Below are positions 26,901 through 41,900 of a stretch of DNA of 64,000 nt, one piece after another (position 1 is the first letter of the stretch; every line of letters starts with the position of its first letter). The position numbers and the translations under genes were made by a program. Origin of the DNA: Gorsachius magnificus (taxonomy: Eukaryota; Chordata; Aves; Pelecaniformes; Ardeidae); assembly GCA_034008185.1 (NCBI GenBank), contig CM067081.1, positions 200,492,510-200,556,509 on the forward strand. Direction: 5' to 3'. Under the pieces are notes generated by a model. That model was not told the origin of the DNA and ran no database searches. It saw nothing but the letters and a program-made list of their open reading frames with translations.

Positions 26901-29900
26901 ATAAATGTTCTGTTCACGCTCTGAATGCTTCTGTCATTTGCAGAAATGTGTAGTTGGGGTTAATTACCACTTTTTTCCAAAGGTAGATATTTGGGAGATC
27001 TCTCTCAAATGCATTTGTCATTTCACAGAACTGTCTCATTATGCCTCTTTTTTTAAAATTTAAATAGTGTATTATGTGAAGAAAGCCCGAAATCACCGCT
27101 GGCGGTGCAGTGATGTGACGTTTTGGTGTAGTGATGAGCACTTGTGTAATCAGTGGATACAGGCGCTGAAACAATTACTTGAAATGCAGAGTAAGTTTGA
27201 CTAAACTACTAACATTTGCAGCATCGTTTTACAGACATGTATGTCAATTAATACTATTTTGATATATCTGCTTTTTTGAACTTGTAAGAGCAGCTTATGC
27301 TCAAAAGTTGAGGGAGCTGAGAGTTAGTGTCTCATTCTTCATGTTGCTACTTTTTCATCTTGCATATTTGCTAAGTTGTACTGAGTGTTTTACACTAATT
27401 AGTCAGGTCTATAGGTATTTTATAGTTTTGCCCAGATGTAAATTATTTTCACAAAATAGGGACGTATTAGAAGTTTAGCAGAGGCTTTAAGTGACTGTAG
27501 CTTTGGAGAAAGTAAAGGGCAGATGTAAGTTCAGAGATTTGAGGTACTCTAGAGATCTGAGGACAAGGATTGTAGCAATTGTAAGATTTATGGGTGGCTT
27601 TTTGTGTGTCTGTCTCACCTTTCCAGTCTCTGTCATCAACAATGTGCCTTATGTAGGTAAGAGTTCCCATTAATCATTAGGACTCTTGGACGTCTACTTC
27701 TTGTAAGGCTAAAAGTAGTTTTGCAGGAGTTACTCCTTGATAGATTTCAGGGAGCAGCAGGAGCAGAACAACTCCATTGCAGAAGGAAGGTCAAGGATGA
27801 CCCTAGCACAGGCAGTGCCCTCACTGACCAGGGGGCAGTCCTGCTGTATCTGAGCAGAGCAGGGATGGGGATAGCAGCAGGTCACATTTACAGCCCAGAT
27901 GAGGTAAAGTAATGGGGCCCATCCAGGGGGGGCAGACAGGAGCAGCAGGAGATGGGGCTGAGGCAGGGCTGGAGATAAGCTACCTACAGTGCAGGTCTGA
28001 GGTCCATCTGAGAGACAGAGTTGGAGAAGGAACGGAGAACAAGTATGCCTACTACAACGTGAGTCAAGCAAGTGCTTAAGGCTCACAGAACAAAAATGTG
28101 TATTTAACAGAATTGTTCTGAAGAGGCATTGGAAGCATGCACCTTACTAATGTTTTGGTTTTGTATGTGTTACACATGAGATATCTGGCTTCCGATAAAA
28201 TGTTTTAAAAAATAGGGTTTGTGCAGCCATTCACTGCGCTTGTGAGAGATGAGGCCTGGGCAGTCATCTCCATTTGAGTGCAGGTGTTCATTCTCTTGGT
28301 AACAAACTATTTCAGAAGAGATAACAGGTTCTCAGAATGGTGATTTGGGAGTGTGGCAGCTTTAAACCATTCAAACAATCTAGCCTGGGTGGATTTATTA
28401 TGCAAGTGTGCCAATCTAATAACACTGCTTATTTTCTTTTAAAATAATAATTTAGAATGCCGTCTGAGGAAGTGTGAATGTTGTAACAGGTCTTTGTGTT
28501 CTATACAAAAAAGGAGGCCTCTCTAGGTGCCGCAAGCATTACCATTTTGTGTATCTGTTAGTTCAGAGATATAATAATTAGTTTCATTGCCACCACCAGT
28601 GTAAATCCATGACTATTCAAAGAAACTTGAGGAAGTAATACCAAGGGTGTTTTCTGGGGGGAAGGGGTTACCCTATAGGGTAAGCACTTGCTGTGCAGCA
28701 TGTAGTTTTGTGAGGGATTCTTATTGTGTCTTTATCGCTGAAGGGAAATGCATTTTAACTATGTTACCAAAGCAAAACTGTTTTTTAAATAAATCAGTGT
28801 TGAAGTATTTCTTTGTGTGCTTCACTGACAAGTGCCTTTTCTATTGCTGCCCTTGGTTTATCTTTTGTCTTGTATGCCTGTGATGCTAATGTCATTTAGT
28901 AGAAGGTACTGCCAGAAGAATGTGCGTAAGAATGGGAGACATGGAGTTGGGTGAAATTATTCTGAATTTCACCTGCTGTCTTATTACCAATTTGTTCAAT
29001 ACTGTCAGTATATTCAGTATAACAAAGAGGATAGATGAAGCAGGTTTTTATAGCTCTTTGATAAAGACTTATAGAGTCGTAAGAGTTATAAAAGGCTTGT
29101 ATGCTGTGTTCACTTTGATGTTTACAGGTTTGGTTTTGTATACCTTGTTGAATTTGTGTTTTGCGTACTGCAGCATCTAGACCAAAGCAGTTGCTTGTGT
29201 ATATTAATCCGTATGGAGGAAAACGACAAGGGAAGAGGATTTATGAACAGAAAGTTGCTCCACTCTTCAGTCTGGCTTCTATTTCCACTGATGTTGTTAG
29301 TGAGTAATAAATATTTTCATTTCTTAAATAAGTGCAATATGAACTCTTTAAAACATCTCTGAGTAGCTTAAGTTCTTTCTGTTGCTTACCTTTTCTTACT
29401 TAGGAAATTAAGTGATAGAGAGGGAACGTTTTCTAGTTAAAGCATAGGTAGCTAGTTAAATGACCTTATAACAATTTTCTGCTTAATAACTTAAAATTTG
29501 TGGTACTTCTGAGCTATTTGAGCTCTTTAATTATACGATACTGTCTTTCTCCTCTTTTTCCATTTTACTGTAAAAACCAGTTGTTCACTTGCACAATTTT
29601 TTAGTGAAATATTTTTCCACACACATGGCAGTGCATGTCTCTTTCCATTCTTTCCTTGGCATAAAATCTTTTGAAACACATTATATGGGCAGGCTGTTTT
29701 ATGGTGACATTGGTAATAGAATCATGGTTATTAATGCATTAATAATAATATGTTAATAGTTGTATTTTATAATAGTAATTTTTAATGTGTTTATTTCTTC
29801 ATAGTAACTGAACATGCTAACCATGCTAAGGACAATTTATTTGAAGTTAATATTAATAAATATGATGGGTAAGTAACTTCACTTACTTTTTGTTTTCTTT

Positions 29901-32900
29901 TTCTAGCTGATATATTCAGTAATCTGTTCTTGTCTTAATTCAAAATAGTAGCCTTCATTGCTGATATGTTTATTACAACAGCTGAAAGTTCTGGGGCATA
30001 TTCCTTACTGTAGGAGATCCAAATTTAGGAGTATCAAAGGAAAACTAAACTGTTTCAGTAAACCTGTTCAACACACAATATATTCAAGTGTATTATAACA
30101 ATGTTTGCATGAGATCTATGTTCAAAAGATAAATGTAAGGTTACTTCTACTTATCCAGAAGTTGAGCATTCTGTGATAGCTCAAAAAACTACCCTGAAAT
30201 ATTTTGTGGTGTGGGTGATGTTGACATATACATGAGTCCAGAACACTCTGTCAGTAGCATTCAGCCTGCTTGTAAAAGCCATGAGCTGTTTAGAAATGTT
30301 TCAGATAGTTCCTCTTGCTATGTAGGACTGTTCAAATAATAGCTACATCATTTGGTTTTGTTTGTGTTTGTTCTATTGTGGAATTACTGTTTTAAAAGAA
30401 GACCTGACTGAATGGTGAAATTGTATTCTGTTATTACATCTGCCATAGAAGCAGAATATTTTAATAAATAAGCTAGTCATTCCAGTTTCTGGTTCATTAC
30501 ATGAAACAAGTTACACGACTGGAAAATCATGAAAATGTATGCAGAACCTATGCAGATGAACTCTCATAACTATAGTATTTTAAAATATTATCTTGTGCTT
30601 GTAGACAAGTACTTTTAATCTGGTAAGTTGTAAAAATAAAAAATTTTCTATCTTTTCAGAGTAGTTTTGCTAGGGTAGCCGATCTAGACGCATTGTATAA
30701 ATCAAGTGAGGGCATGATATTGACAAATGGTAGTAGTAAGAAACTACATTCACAGGTTCAATTCCTAGACTTCACCTGCTTTAAAATCAGTTGACTTTAA
30801 ATAAGCAGTTTTGACTATACTGGGATTTTTCTTAATTTTGCAGAATTGCAAGGGAGGATAACTGGGATCCTAGAAAGACCCAATTAGTTAAGATTTTTCC
30901 TTTTCATTTGACTGAAGTGATTTGAAATAGATAATGCTGACAGCTGGTGAATGTCCGATACAGAGCAGAAAAGGAAGAGAAGTGAGCCCATGTCTACTCC
31001 CAGTGAATTGTTTTTTACAAGTGGCAGTGACCAATTGTAGTGGTACCTGAAGTGGTTTCAGCAGTTTGAAACAGTCTCTTACTATAGTATGTTTTGGGGG
31101 TTTGGTTGTTGGCTTTTGTTTTATTTTGTGTTTCGCTTAGGTGGGGTTTTTTTGGTTTTCTCTCTCTAACGTGACTGAGATAAACAGTTGGCCAGAGAAC
31201 TGCATCTTTTTAGACGCTCATGATTCTTCTGTTCCCAGGCTGGGCCTTAATGGCAGTTAGTCTGGGAACTGCAACGTGTCTTTCTAAGCCTGATTTTTGT
31301 CCATCATGTACAAGTCTGTTTCTGTGGTGAACAGTGATGTCAGGAAGGAGTTCTTCTATTAATACTACTTTTAAAGTAACAGATCACATGGCTATGTAGA
31401 AGATTTTTTTAAATGGTTGAACCACATAAATGCGTGTATTTTTTCAAGTTTGATTGACTCGTCTCACATACAGGAAAAGCTTCTTTAGATTCCTACACCT
31501 AGTTGTTTACCTGTCGTCTTAAATTGGTTCTGATAAGTGACTTTCCCTTCATTCAGTGATTTCCCTTCATTCTTAATTTAATCTCCAGATTCCCTGTCTG
31601 GCAAAGCCATGCCTGTAATTTTGGAACTAGATACAGGATTCTTAATGAAAACCGCTTCACTGCCTTCCAAGTGTTGTTTACTTGAGACAGCTTATTTAAA
31701 CCTCTTGTGCTTGTTCCCTGTTTGTTCTTCCCATTTCCCCTTATAAGAATTTCTTACGATGAGTGTACTCCTCTAATAGCTCCGTGGTGGAACAGTTTCT
31801 CTTTGGAGACACTTAAATTTTTACTTAAAATATTCATTCATTTACCACGTAGCAAGTTTTTGTACATCATTGTGCAGAGCACCTAGAGCGTGCTGTAATA
31901 TTGTGCAGGTAACAACTGTGTTTAGAATACGTCTGACCTGTATGAATCACTGTACTTCCTTACCCATATGCCTGCTACACAAGCCTTTGTAAAACCGTTT
32001 CAGGTCTTTTTTTTTTTTTTCCCCTAGTTACTGAATTGGTTCACAGAATGGTTGAGATTAGTCATAGTTCTTTTAAAACTCATTTGTTTTGTGGACTTGC
32101 TTCTCCTGAAGTTCTTTAGCATATGTAGTTTACTGTTATCATCTGTCTAAAAAGTGAAATGCTAGTCCATTAGAAAAATAAACCCAAAATATAAGAATTG
32201 CTCTAAGAATATCTCTCTTACAAGTAGTTCTTCACCAGGGGCCATCACACATGTTACTTGCACATTGGTCATCTGATGTTTGCAATGAGTTCGGTCATGC
32301 TGATACTGTGTATGTGAACTTCTTTATCTGTCAATATTTACCCTTGATAGGTATAGACATTTCATATCATTGTAATCTCTGAGCCTGTACTGGGTGTAGT
32401 ATGTGCTATAAATAGAACACTACTGAGACAACATTGACCTTGAACTGACATGGAAATTTTTGTCCACTTAACCTCTTATTAGAGTCTATAGAACAAGATG
32501 AGAGAGCATAAAGTTGAGGAATAATGTAGTTCAGCTATGAGAAGAGAAATTAATTATAAAAATGAAAAACAAAAGTCCTTTTCTTCCTTCTCTCCCAGTC
32601 TTAGGTCTTGACTTAGAGTTGGACAATGTATATTTTTAAGACTGTCCTCTCCATTCATAAAAAAATTACTGGGTTTTTTCAATCTTTCCTTCTGCTGAAA
32701 ATACAAAAATAAGTAAATTTAAATCATTGTTGTGGTTAACCTGGTTTCACACTATCCCAGCTGAAACCAGGACAATCATCAATACTTAAAAATTAAATAA
32801 AGTAACTTGTCCTGTGAAATAAGTGCTCATTCTGCAGTATCTGTTGCTGACTATGTGGAAGAGTAAGTATTAGTTTATGCATTGATGAAAATCATTGCTA

Positions 32901-35900
32901 TAGATAACAAAACATTCCTAAACATGTATGCTGGGGACTACATATATAACTTCAGATTTGTCATGTGTTCCTTTAAAGTGTATTTCAATTAGTTTTTCAG
33001 TTAAAGAATGTTTATGCTTTTGGAGTTCAGGGATGCATATGATTATTGTGCATGAAATGTATACTGCTGTAAAATAGTCTTTTACTTCCTAGTATTTGCT
33101 TGGCTGTGGACTCTGCTGAGCTTTAACATGTTGAGGATCTGTGTAGCTGCTGCACCAGCTCTGACCTGAATTAAATTTGCAAAACAAAGTTTTGCATCTG
33201 GTAACATTTAGAACTCTCTGTCTCATTATGAATGGTTATGTAGATATACATGACTTCTGTCTGTTTGATGGGCTCTCAGCATGTTCAAAAGAGCATGCAA
33301 GCATGCACTTTTCTGTTTTTTTGACTTTCATATAATGTATATACCTATTAAATTAATAGTGTAAAATATACTTCTGCCTGAAGCCACAAATATTAACTTA
33401 CCTTTTCCTTTTTAATAAAGGTACCCTATTCCCATTTTGTTTACTTAAAGCTGTATGTACAGTCCTGTTCAGTGTTTTCCTTGTATAGTGAATTTCCACT
33501 GATATTTGTCCGTCTGCACACAGCAATAGAGGATAAAGATGATTTTTTTTTTTTTTTTTTTTTTAGGTTGCATTTCAACATTTTTTTCTAACATTGCAGA
33601 CATGTCTAGGTGCATTTGCAGTTGTGTAGCTTGAAATTTTTTTTCCGCTTTTTGTTAATTGCCAAGTTGACTGTGGGCTACTATATGCTGTAAAAATGGA
33701 GGAGGATAATAGAACAACTATTTTTCATGTGCCCAGTGCATGCCCTAAGTAGAACACTTGCTGTGTTGTTTATTGACTGTTAGTGTGCATTCTAATTTGT
33801 GTTTCCTGGCAGTGTTGTTTGTGTTGGTGGGGACGGCATGTTCAGTGAAGTGATGCATGGTCTCATTGGAAGAATGCAGAAGGACTCTGGCATAGACCAA
33901 AATAATCCCAAAGCACCGTTAGTCCAGTGCAATATAAGGATTGGCATAATTCCTGCTGGTAAGAAAGGGTTAACTTTCAGTTTACTTTATTAATTTATTC
34001 TTGAAATTTCTTCTTATTCATAACTTCTTGAATTTAGGCCTAACTGTAAGGTATGAGCAATGATATTCCATAAAGATACCTAGCTAAAGTTGTTTGTATC
34101 TTGGTATAATTACTGATCACGTGCAATTTTATTTGGGAAGGGTACTTTGTAAAGGAAATCAAATCTTAATGTGCAACTTCAGAATTTAATTACTTTTTTT
34201 ATTTTTGTGGCTTATTGTGTGTAAATACAAGATAAGATATTGACAGTAATACCTTTGCCCATCTGAACACATTAATGAGTGAAATTTACTGAGCATAGAC
34301 TTACCTGATAAATATTTTTCCAGTTCCAAATGCTCTACAAATTTAGTTAGAATCATAATGAGAGCCTTCCACTGGTCTGGCTAACTCCAAACAAATGCTA
34401 AAACTTCTTTTTTTTTTTTCTTTTTTTTTTTTTTTCCCCCTTCCCTTCCCTCCAGTTGCCATCACAGAAAGCATAAGACAACTACAGCTGAGGAACAGTC
34501 CTCAGGTGCCAGACCAAGTTGCCGTTTCTGCCCCTTGTTAGAGGTGCTATACCTTCACACTTCTCAATGTCAGGCACTTTTTCAGGCAATCCTGACTGCT
34601 GTCATTGAGAGAATTCATTCTTGGAATCCAGGTCTTTGGTGATAAACTTAGTTTTTAATTGACCATGGGCACACTTTGGATCAATCTTGCTGTTAAACCT
34701 GGTGTCCTGGGTGCTACCTCACCCTGCCCAGTTGATCCCCAAGATTGCTTCAAAAGTGAACCTGTAAGATGACTCTCTCTTCCAGGACTGGATTCAGTGT
34801 TGCAACTCTTTAATAGCATCTGCAATTTTGAGCACTCTGTGGAAAGACAAATGGACAGTTCAGTGTTTTTTCTATGTTGTTCTGTTTTTCTTGTCAGGTG
34901 CTTGAGATTTGAATTAAAGAACTGGGATATGACATAAACATTATGAGCTTCTGACTGGAACTAAAACACAGACTTTGTAAGAAAATTTAGCACAGGTTAT
35001 AAAAATACACCAAGTGAAACAGTATATTTGTACCCTCCGGCTTTAGGTGACTAAGTTTATACTCGTTATATCTTTGTGAAGAATGTATCCAAACCCAAAT
35101 GGTCTGAATTGTTGCTTGGAAGAAGCTTAACCCTTTCTGCTTGCAGTACAATAAGTGCTAGATATCTAAAAGTTGTAATGTGAATATCCCCTTATGGTCT
35201 TTCATTCTCCTTGTTAGCTAGCACGTTAAGGGTTCTGTATAATAGAATTACTATATTTAAGTATATTCTAATTGTATTTGTTAAAGCTGTGTGTTAAAAT
35301 TAGTTTATATAATAAACTTAAGAATAGAATTTGAAGTGTTCAACCCTTCATTTCCCTTACTTCAGTATATTTCTTGAACTAAAGGTTTTTGCTTTGTTTC
35401 AGAAGATTTTGCTTACTAGCAATGTTAGTGACCATAAGAAGATACAATTTTAAAAGCAGAACCTCAATATTAAGAACCTCAATTCTTCTTTGTCCTTAGG
35501 AAATTATTTACATGCATGTTAAAATTGAAAGATTAACCTTGCTTTTTCAGCAATTTCTTAATGCATTTTTTCCAATTGCAACCAAAAAGAATGATCTTCA
35601 CTGATATTTTAATATTGCTAACATGCATCAAGTCACTTTCTTCTCTTACATACTTTAGTGTTTTGTTTGTTGTGTTTTGTCCATTGTAGCTGTTGGCTAT
35701 TTGAATGTATATTGCATGCTCTATTCCTTCAACTAACATGAGGTACAGCCTTGTAATCAGTGGTATGATTCAAACATTTTCTCCAAATCATTATTCAGAT
35801 CCCTCAAAAATTATTTATAGTGGTGTATAAGGAAGCTGGCCTTGAAGTTCTATTAATTAAGCTTTTGGAAGTACAAAGGATAATTCATATCTTGATCTGT

Positions 35901-38900
35901 TTGTATATTGTACAGTATTTAAAATGATATAGTACTGAAAATATGGGAAAGTGCTTATTTACTGAAAAAGGGAGTCAAATCACTGAACGAATCTTAACCC
36001 TTTCTTAACAAATCTAGCCAACACAGGGACCTGAAATTGTGTATGAGATAGCCAGACCCATGCATTGCAGGGGGTGGTCAGGAAGGCAGCAAGAGTTTGT
36101 TTTTCCAGCCCTTGGTGAAGCTGTTCTCCGTTCATCTTTGCTCTGACCATGTACTGACCCCAGCAGATCCCCTAGTTCCCAGACTAGTGCAAGAATTCTG
36201 TTCCAAAATAAATGAGATCCTTAAAAAGACTTTTTTATTTAACTGAAATACAGCAAATCAAAAGGAATAATGAAATATAAATCACACATCTAGAAAAACT
36301 TCATCTATGATGCTCTTTTTTAGTTCTTTATAACCAACTTTTTTCTTAAAGTCCTAAGAACTCATTACTAGATATTGAAAACAAACACTACCTGCAGTTT
36401 AGAGATTAAGTTCTAAAGCTCCGTGTGTCTTCTGATATATGGAGACAGTTTACTCAGTGGGGACAGGAGCCTGGGGTAAGGCGACACTGAATCAGTGTTC
36501 TTGCCTTTTTTATCATTTGGTTTCTAATGTCAAGCTGTGTTAACAGCAACATGGCAGGTTGTGGTTTGTGGTTATGATTAAACAGTGTCTGTATTCAAAC
36601 TAACACTCAAACTTCTATTTAGTTATTACTTCCTCCTAGTGCCATCTAGCCTTAAAAGCACATTCAGCCATGGCTCCTCGCTGCATTCAGAGTGGTAGTA
36701 TGCCTCCATAGAACTTAAAAACAGAGAATCATTTCTCTTACGATGTGTGGCACTGAGGTTTCGTCCATGTGTTTTAGCATGAAAATTTTACCCCCTGAAG
36801 TAAGCCAACATAATTCATTCTTCTTACTAAACCTGGCATAGAACAGGAGGACAAAGTTGTCAGCAGCTGTCGGAGGACTCTTTAGTAAAAGAGAACAGAT
36901 TAGGTTAAATACTCTTATGATCTCAGCAGGTAGAAAAAAAATCCTACTTCACTCTGTGCTGTGGCATAATATTAATGCGTTCATTCCTCCAAAAACCAAG
37001 TCTGCCAGCCTACCCTGGGGATAGGAGAAAAATCTTCCAAGCAGTAGGGAAGATTGAGTAAAGTAGAGGTACAAAGTGTTAATTGCTGTAGGGATTTAGG
37101 CTTCGAGTGTATCCAGATCCCTCTCACTTTTGTTGTGGTCAAGGTATGAGCTCTGTAATGTCTAGGATTGAAGCACGCAGTATGATTCTAATCAGCATGT
37201 TGATGTGTAGCTGTAGGAGTTAAGAATGCTAAAGACAGCACAGGCTTATGTGAAGGTAGTATAGAAAAATGGTGGAGAATTTAATCAGAAACTTAAACAG
37301 ATGCAAGTAAAATCATGAAGTGTGACTGGACTCTTATACTACTGTCATGTAGGCTCTAAAATTTATCTTCAAAAATCTGTTAAAAGCCCACATAAAAAGC
37401 TTTCTAATTCTTTTTTTAAACGACTCTAAGTGATATGTCCACAGCCTTCTCTGTTATGTCTGTAGTATTTAGTGATCTCTGCAGTTTAGTTAGCATCTCA
37501 TTTCAAGGTTCAATATGCGCAGTTTGAAATCTGAAGTGCAATGTTTTGTGTTCCTCCTTCAGCATTTTAAATCCGTTGTACTTCTGGAAATGACAGTCTT
37601 AGAGCTAAATGCAGCATTTAATATGGTGGGGCTGCTATGAAGACAACTAAGTCAAGATTACTTTTCCCTGTGATGTTAATTTAATCTCTTAAATTTGCTA
37701 TTATTTTATTAATCCATTTGTGTTGTACTGTGGTATTGAACTTCTGCTGAAGTGATTATCTACCAAAAAAACCCCCAGACTAAGGTCCTTCTGAACTGTT
37801 CCTTTTTAAGCCAGTCTGTCATTCTGCAGATGTTAAACTTGATTTCTTGATGCAGAAAGGAAGGCATATATAAAACCTTGTGTAGGAACGTGACTGTGTG
37901 CCCAGGCCATTCATCTCTCCCTATAACAGTAGCTTCTCCCCTTACTTTTGAATGTGTCAGATCCTTGTCGTTTGAAAATCACTTCCCAGAAAAGTCACCA
38001 TCTAGATTTTTCAAAATGCCAAATGCTGCTTGACCAAGAGCATGCAGTTACTCTGTCATTAGTATGACTCGCCTGATATTTCATCTCTGCAGTTGCTGCA
38101 TGGATTGTGACTTCACAAAAATACTACAAGCATGCAGGACCCCCCCTACCTGTTTGCACTACAGAATCCTGTTGCCATACTAATTTGTCTCTGAGGATTC
38201 TGTGCGTGCTGTGGGAGCCCCTGCCCCTGTCAAGGGTATCTCACATGGAGCAATGCTCATGAGCACTAAAAATATTTCTATTTCTGTATTAAATTCACTC
38301 TTTTCTGTAGGATCAACATCTAGCTTGACTGTTGCTTTTGTCATCTGCTTAGTGTAGTACTGCCAGTTCTTTGGAATTTGTTTAGTTTTCCATCAATGAA
38401 AGCACAAAAATGAGTACTTACAGCCCACAGGGCGCATATGTTTTGGTTTAAGAAAACTTACTTGTAAGTTAGTAGTCTAATCATTTTTCAGATGATTAAT
38501 TCTAGCACTGTGGAGTTTTTTTGTTTGGTTGGTCTTTTGGTCCACAGAACCAATGGCATGAACTCTTCATACAACCAGTAAATCATTGCTGAGGTGGTGT
38601 CTGTGCATCTGTCTGCATGATTTGTCTACTCACAAATACCCAGCATGCAAAGGGGAAATCTGGTGATTTAGCTGTACTGTATTCTATGTAGTGCAGTCCA
38701 TCACTTTGGTGTCTTTAATCTTGCTTTAGCAAAAATATTTTATGGGGAGTACATACTCTTTAATATTTTAAGTACATGTCTTGATCGTTTTTCCTTGTGA
38801 TTAATTAAAAGGAAGGATTTCCTTGGTAATTTTTAAATCATTACATTTATTTGTTTAAAAAATTAGTGTTTAAATTTGGGGAGGGAAAGAACATAGAAGA

Positions 38901-41900
38901 ACTTGCCTATATAACAACTATGTGGCTGTATGATACCTCCTAATAACAAACAGACTTTGGGGAAAATGGGTAATGAAACAGGGCTGCAGTGCACATCATG
39001 TATGGTAAAGATTCAAAGTAATTATACTTATTTTAATGAAGACTAGTTGATGTGCCCTCTACCCGCTTCATATTTTCAGTAGGCTCTTAATATCAAAATA
39101 TCTGGGATGAGAACTTTCGTTAGCTGGGAGACTTCAGACATTTAGTTTGGGATTCAGCTATCTGCATATGGTGGTATGGTGCCGCCATCGTCACCCTAGG
39201 CAAAACAACTGTTGTCCAAGAGCAGCAGTTGGAAGCCCAGCAGAGTAATCTTGTAGCGCTTTGAACACTGGTAGTTGGTGTCATTTTAGGTAACGGAGTT
39301 ACTCTCCTTAGAGTGAGTTTCAGTTTGAAATTGATACTCAAATTTTCGTGCTTACATTTAGGTGTCTGCAGGTGAGAGGGGTATCTAAACTCATGTTAGA
39401 GCCAGGGGGCATCTGGTCAATACAGTCAGTAGAGCCTGTAGATCTTGCATTGCATCTGCCTGTCTTGTGCAGATGTCTTGTTTCCTAAGACTCTTCAAAT
39501 GGGGCCTGTGTGCGAGTACCTTGAATCAAGCTGTGGTCAGCATTCCTGATGAGATCTCCTTGACCAGAATGGAAGCTCTGACATAGTCTGCAGTGTTACC
39601 TGTACACATGTAGCTACTTCCAACTGTCTTAACCTGAAACGTAATCATTCCCTTGCATGCTGATTTTCTTCCAGCACACCAATTCAAAAATTAGTTTCCA
39701 CACTGAAGATCTTTCTGTTCTAATGAATTAGGGCTCAGTTAACAAGCAGTCCAGCTACTTTCTTCACATTTGCATGTAATTCTGTGCAACCCATAAAAAC
39801 CTCTTTTATTCTCCTTCACTCAGGCTGTTGCCCTTAAAAATCCCCGAAGAAAATCTGGCAGAGCATGCATGTAATTTTTCTGTTGGTTTAACAGAACAAA
39901 CAACATCCACCACCTAACATTAGTCAAGAGTCATGCTCTGTGAAAGCTTCTTGCCCAAACTGAGTGCTCTGGCAATCCTAAGCTGTTATTCAAGGGATAT
40001 TAGTCAAGCTGTATTTACATTCTAATCATGCTTTCCATATCAGATTTATACTGATGAAATAAGCGAGATTTTGGTGGGCTTTGTGTGTATCTGCCCAGAG
40101 TGCTGTTTCAGCAACACTAGATTCCAAATCTATTCAAGACCCACCTAGTGGTCTAGAATTCCTGTTTGGTTATGAAGTATTCAAAGAGATTCAAATCCTT
40201 AGTGATCATGAACATTTTTGTGACCTTTAAACTAGTACCATTAGGTTCGTGCTTGGTGTGGTGTTATGACCCGTTATATTCTCTTGGAATGTACGTAAGA
40301 AATGATAACCAGTTTTGATGCTCCATACTACCGTCTCTGAGAGAGGAAAAACCCAATGATATTTTACTGTTTGTAGTTGGTACTCCACTGGCATATCAGA
40401 GAAAGAGGGGTAGTTTCACAGTTGGTAAACACTGTTGGTGTCTTCCCGTCTCCCATTTTAGAACAGGGAGTATAAGGAGATAAGCCTCTGGTGTTAAAAT
40501 GTGGCTTGCATGAATTCCCCTCTTCTCCTCCCACCTATAGTGTAAGACTACTTGGAAGCTCTGTTTGCATCAAGACAAATGTGACTAAGGTAATTCTAGC
40601 AGCAGAATGTAAACAGATCTTGAAGAAATGAGAAAGGTTGGGTGAAATGTTAGGTTTGTACATTCAGCAGTAAAAATTCAGGTCTGATCTTCTAGTGGCT
40701 ATTTTTGTTTGTTTTTCTTCTCAAAAGTAGTGAGAATTTTCTTTTCTGCCTAACTGAAATTCGTGAGCGTAGGAGGCAAAACAAAACTGAAAAAAATGGC
40801 AGCATAGTTTCAGTATCTGAACTCTACTTAATATTTGCTGCTATAAAATGCCAAATGTGGCAGGATAACATCATCTGTGTACCATGTCTGTTACGATACT
40901 GAGAGAAATTGGAGTCACGTTTCCAGTGCAATGGCATATACTTGTAATGGTAGACTTGCTCTGTCTTGAACCTCAGCCTTGTAGAGAGAGATCTCTAGTC
41001 ACACCATTTCTGTTGTTCTGCAGTTCTGTTATACTTCTGTTCTCTTTAATTGGCTCCTGCAGTTGCTTATTGTTCACTATGGCAGGCTTCTGCCTAGCAT
41101 TTACTTCACAGAAGCTTCCTCATGCCCTTCACTGGTAGGGGAAGTGGTGTCCATTTCCTGAGGAGTAAGTTGGAGGGGAAAGGATTTTCTTTGCTCCTAT
41201 TGATAACTGTATATGCCCTGACTGTTTTCAAAGTGAGAAAGAACCAAAAGTGGATTTTAAGTAGTGATTGCTCATTCCTCCATCTTTAGTTTTCTATTTC
41301 AATTTGATTAGGCCTCAGAAATGAACTACTCTGTATCTGAGCTGTATTGCATCCAGTGTATCAATAGCAAATCTGAGAATGTATATGTGGACAAAGTAAG
41401 CTTTTGTTTTCAGATATCCAGCCTTGACTTTAAAGGAGTTCAATTTCAGGGAAGGGATGGGAGAAACTGCAAGATAAATTTGGAGTTAGATGCTGCAACA
41501 AAAATGCTTTGGTACGTCTGGCCCCGACTTTCAAGTCCGTGCTGCAGAGTAGAATTCAGAACCCTACATTAGGCTCTTAGATTGTTTTTTACAGGGGTCA
41601 GGGAAAATCACCTGTCTTTAAACAGCACCTAAAATACTGAGTGGACAGACTGGGTGAGGAGTCGCCTGAAGGTAGTTAGTAACAAAGACAGAATATAAGT
41701 GAAACCTAAAGATTCCCCTCTTTCCTCTTGTAGGTAGGTATTTTGCTCAAGACTGTAAAGGCACATCTTTATTCACTTTGTTCCCCTATCTATGAACGAA
41801 TTCCTGAAAACAAGTATTTACTAATTTTCAAATAATTGAACTAAGCAGGGGTTTCTGGTTTAAGATGCAGCTGGAGGAGGAGGGTTTGTTGACAGTCTGG

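Larger units (their letters stand above)
29869..33812 (+). other. CERK intron 5
   Basis: 3.9 kb. It holds the 47-bp LTR-like relic (32728-32774), short imperfect duplications near 31537-31573 (TTCCCTTCATTC twice), and a 22-T run at 33543-33564 directly followed by AG. Confidence 0.9.
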
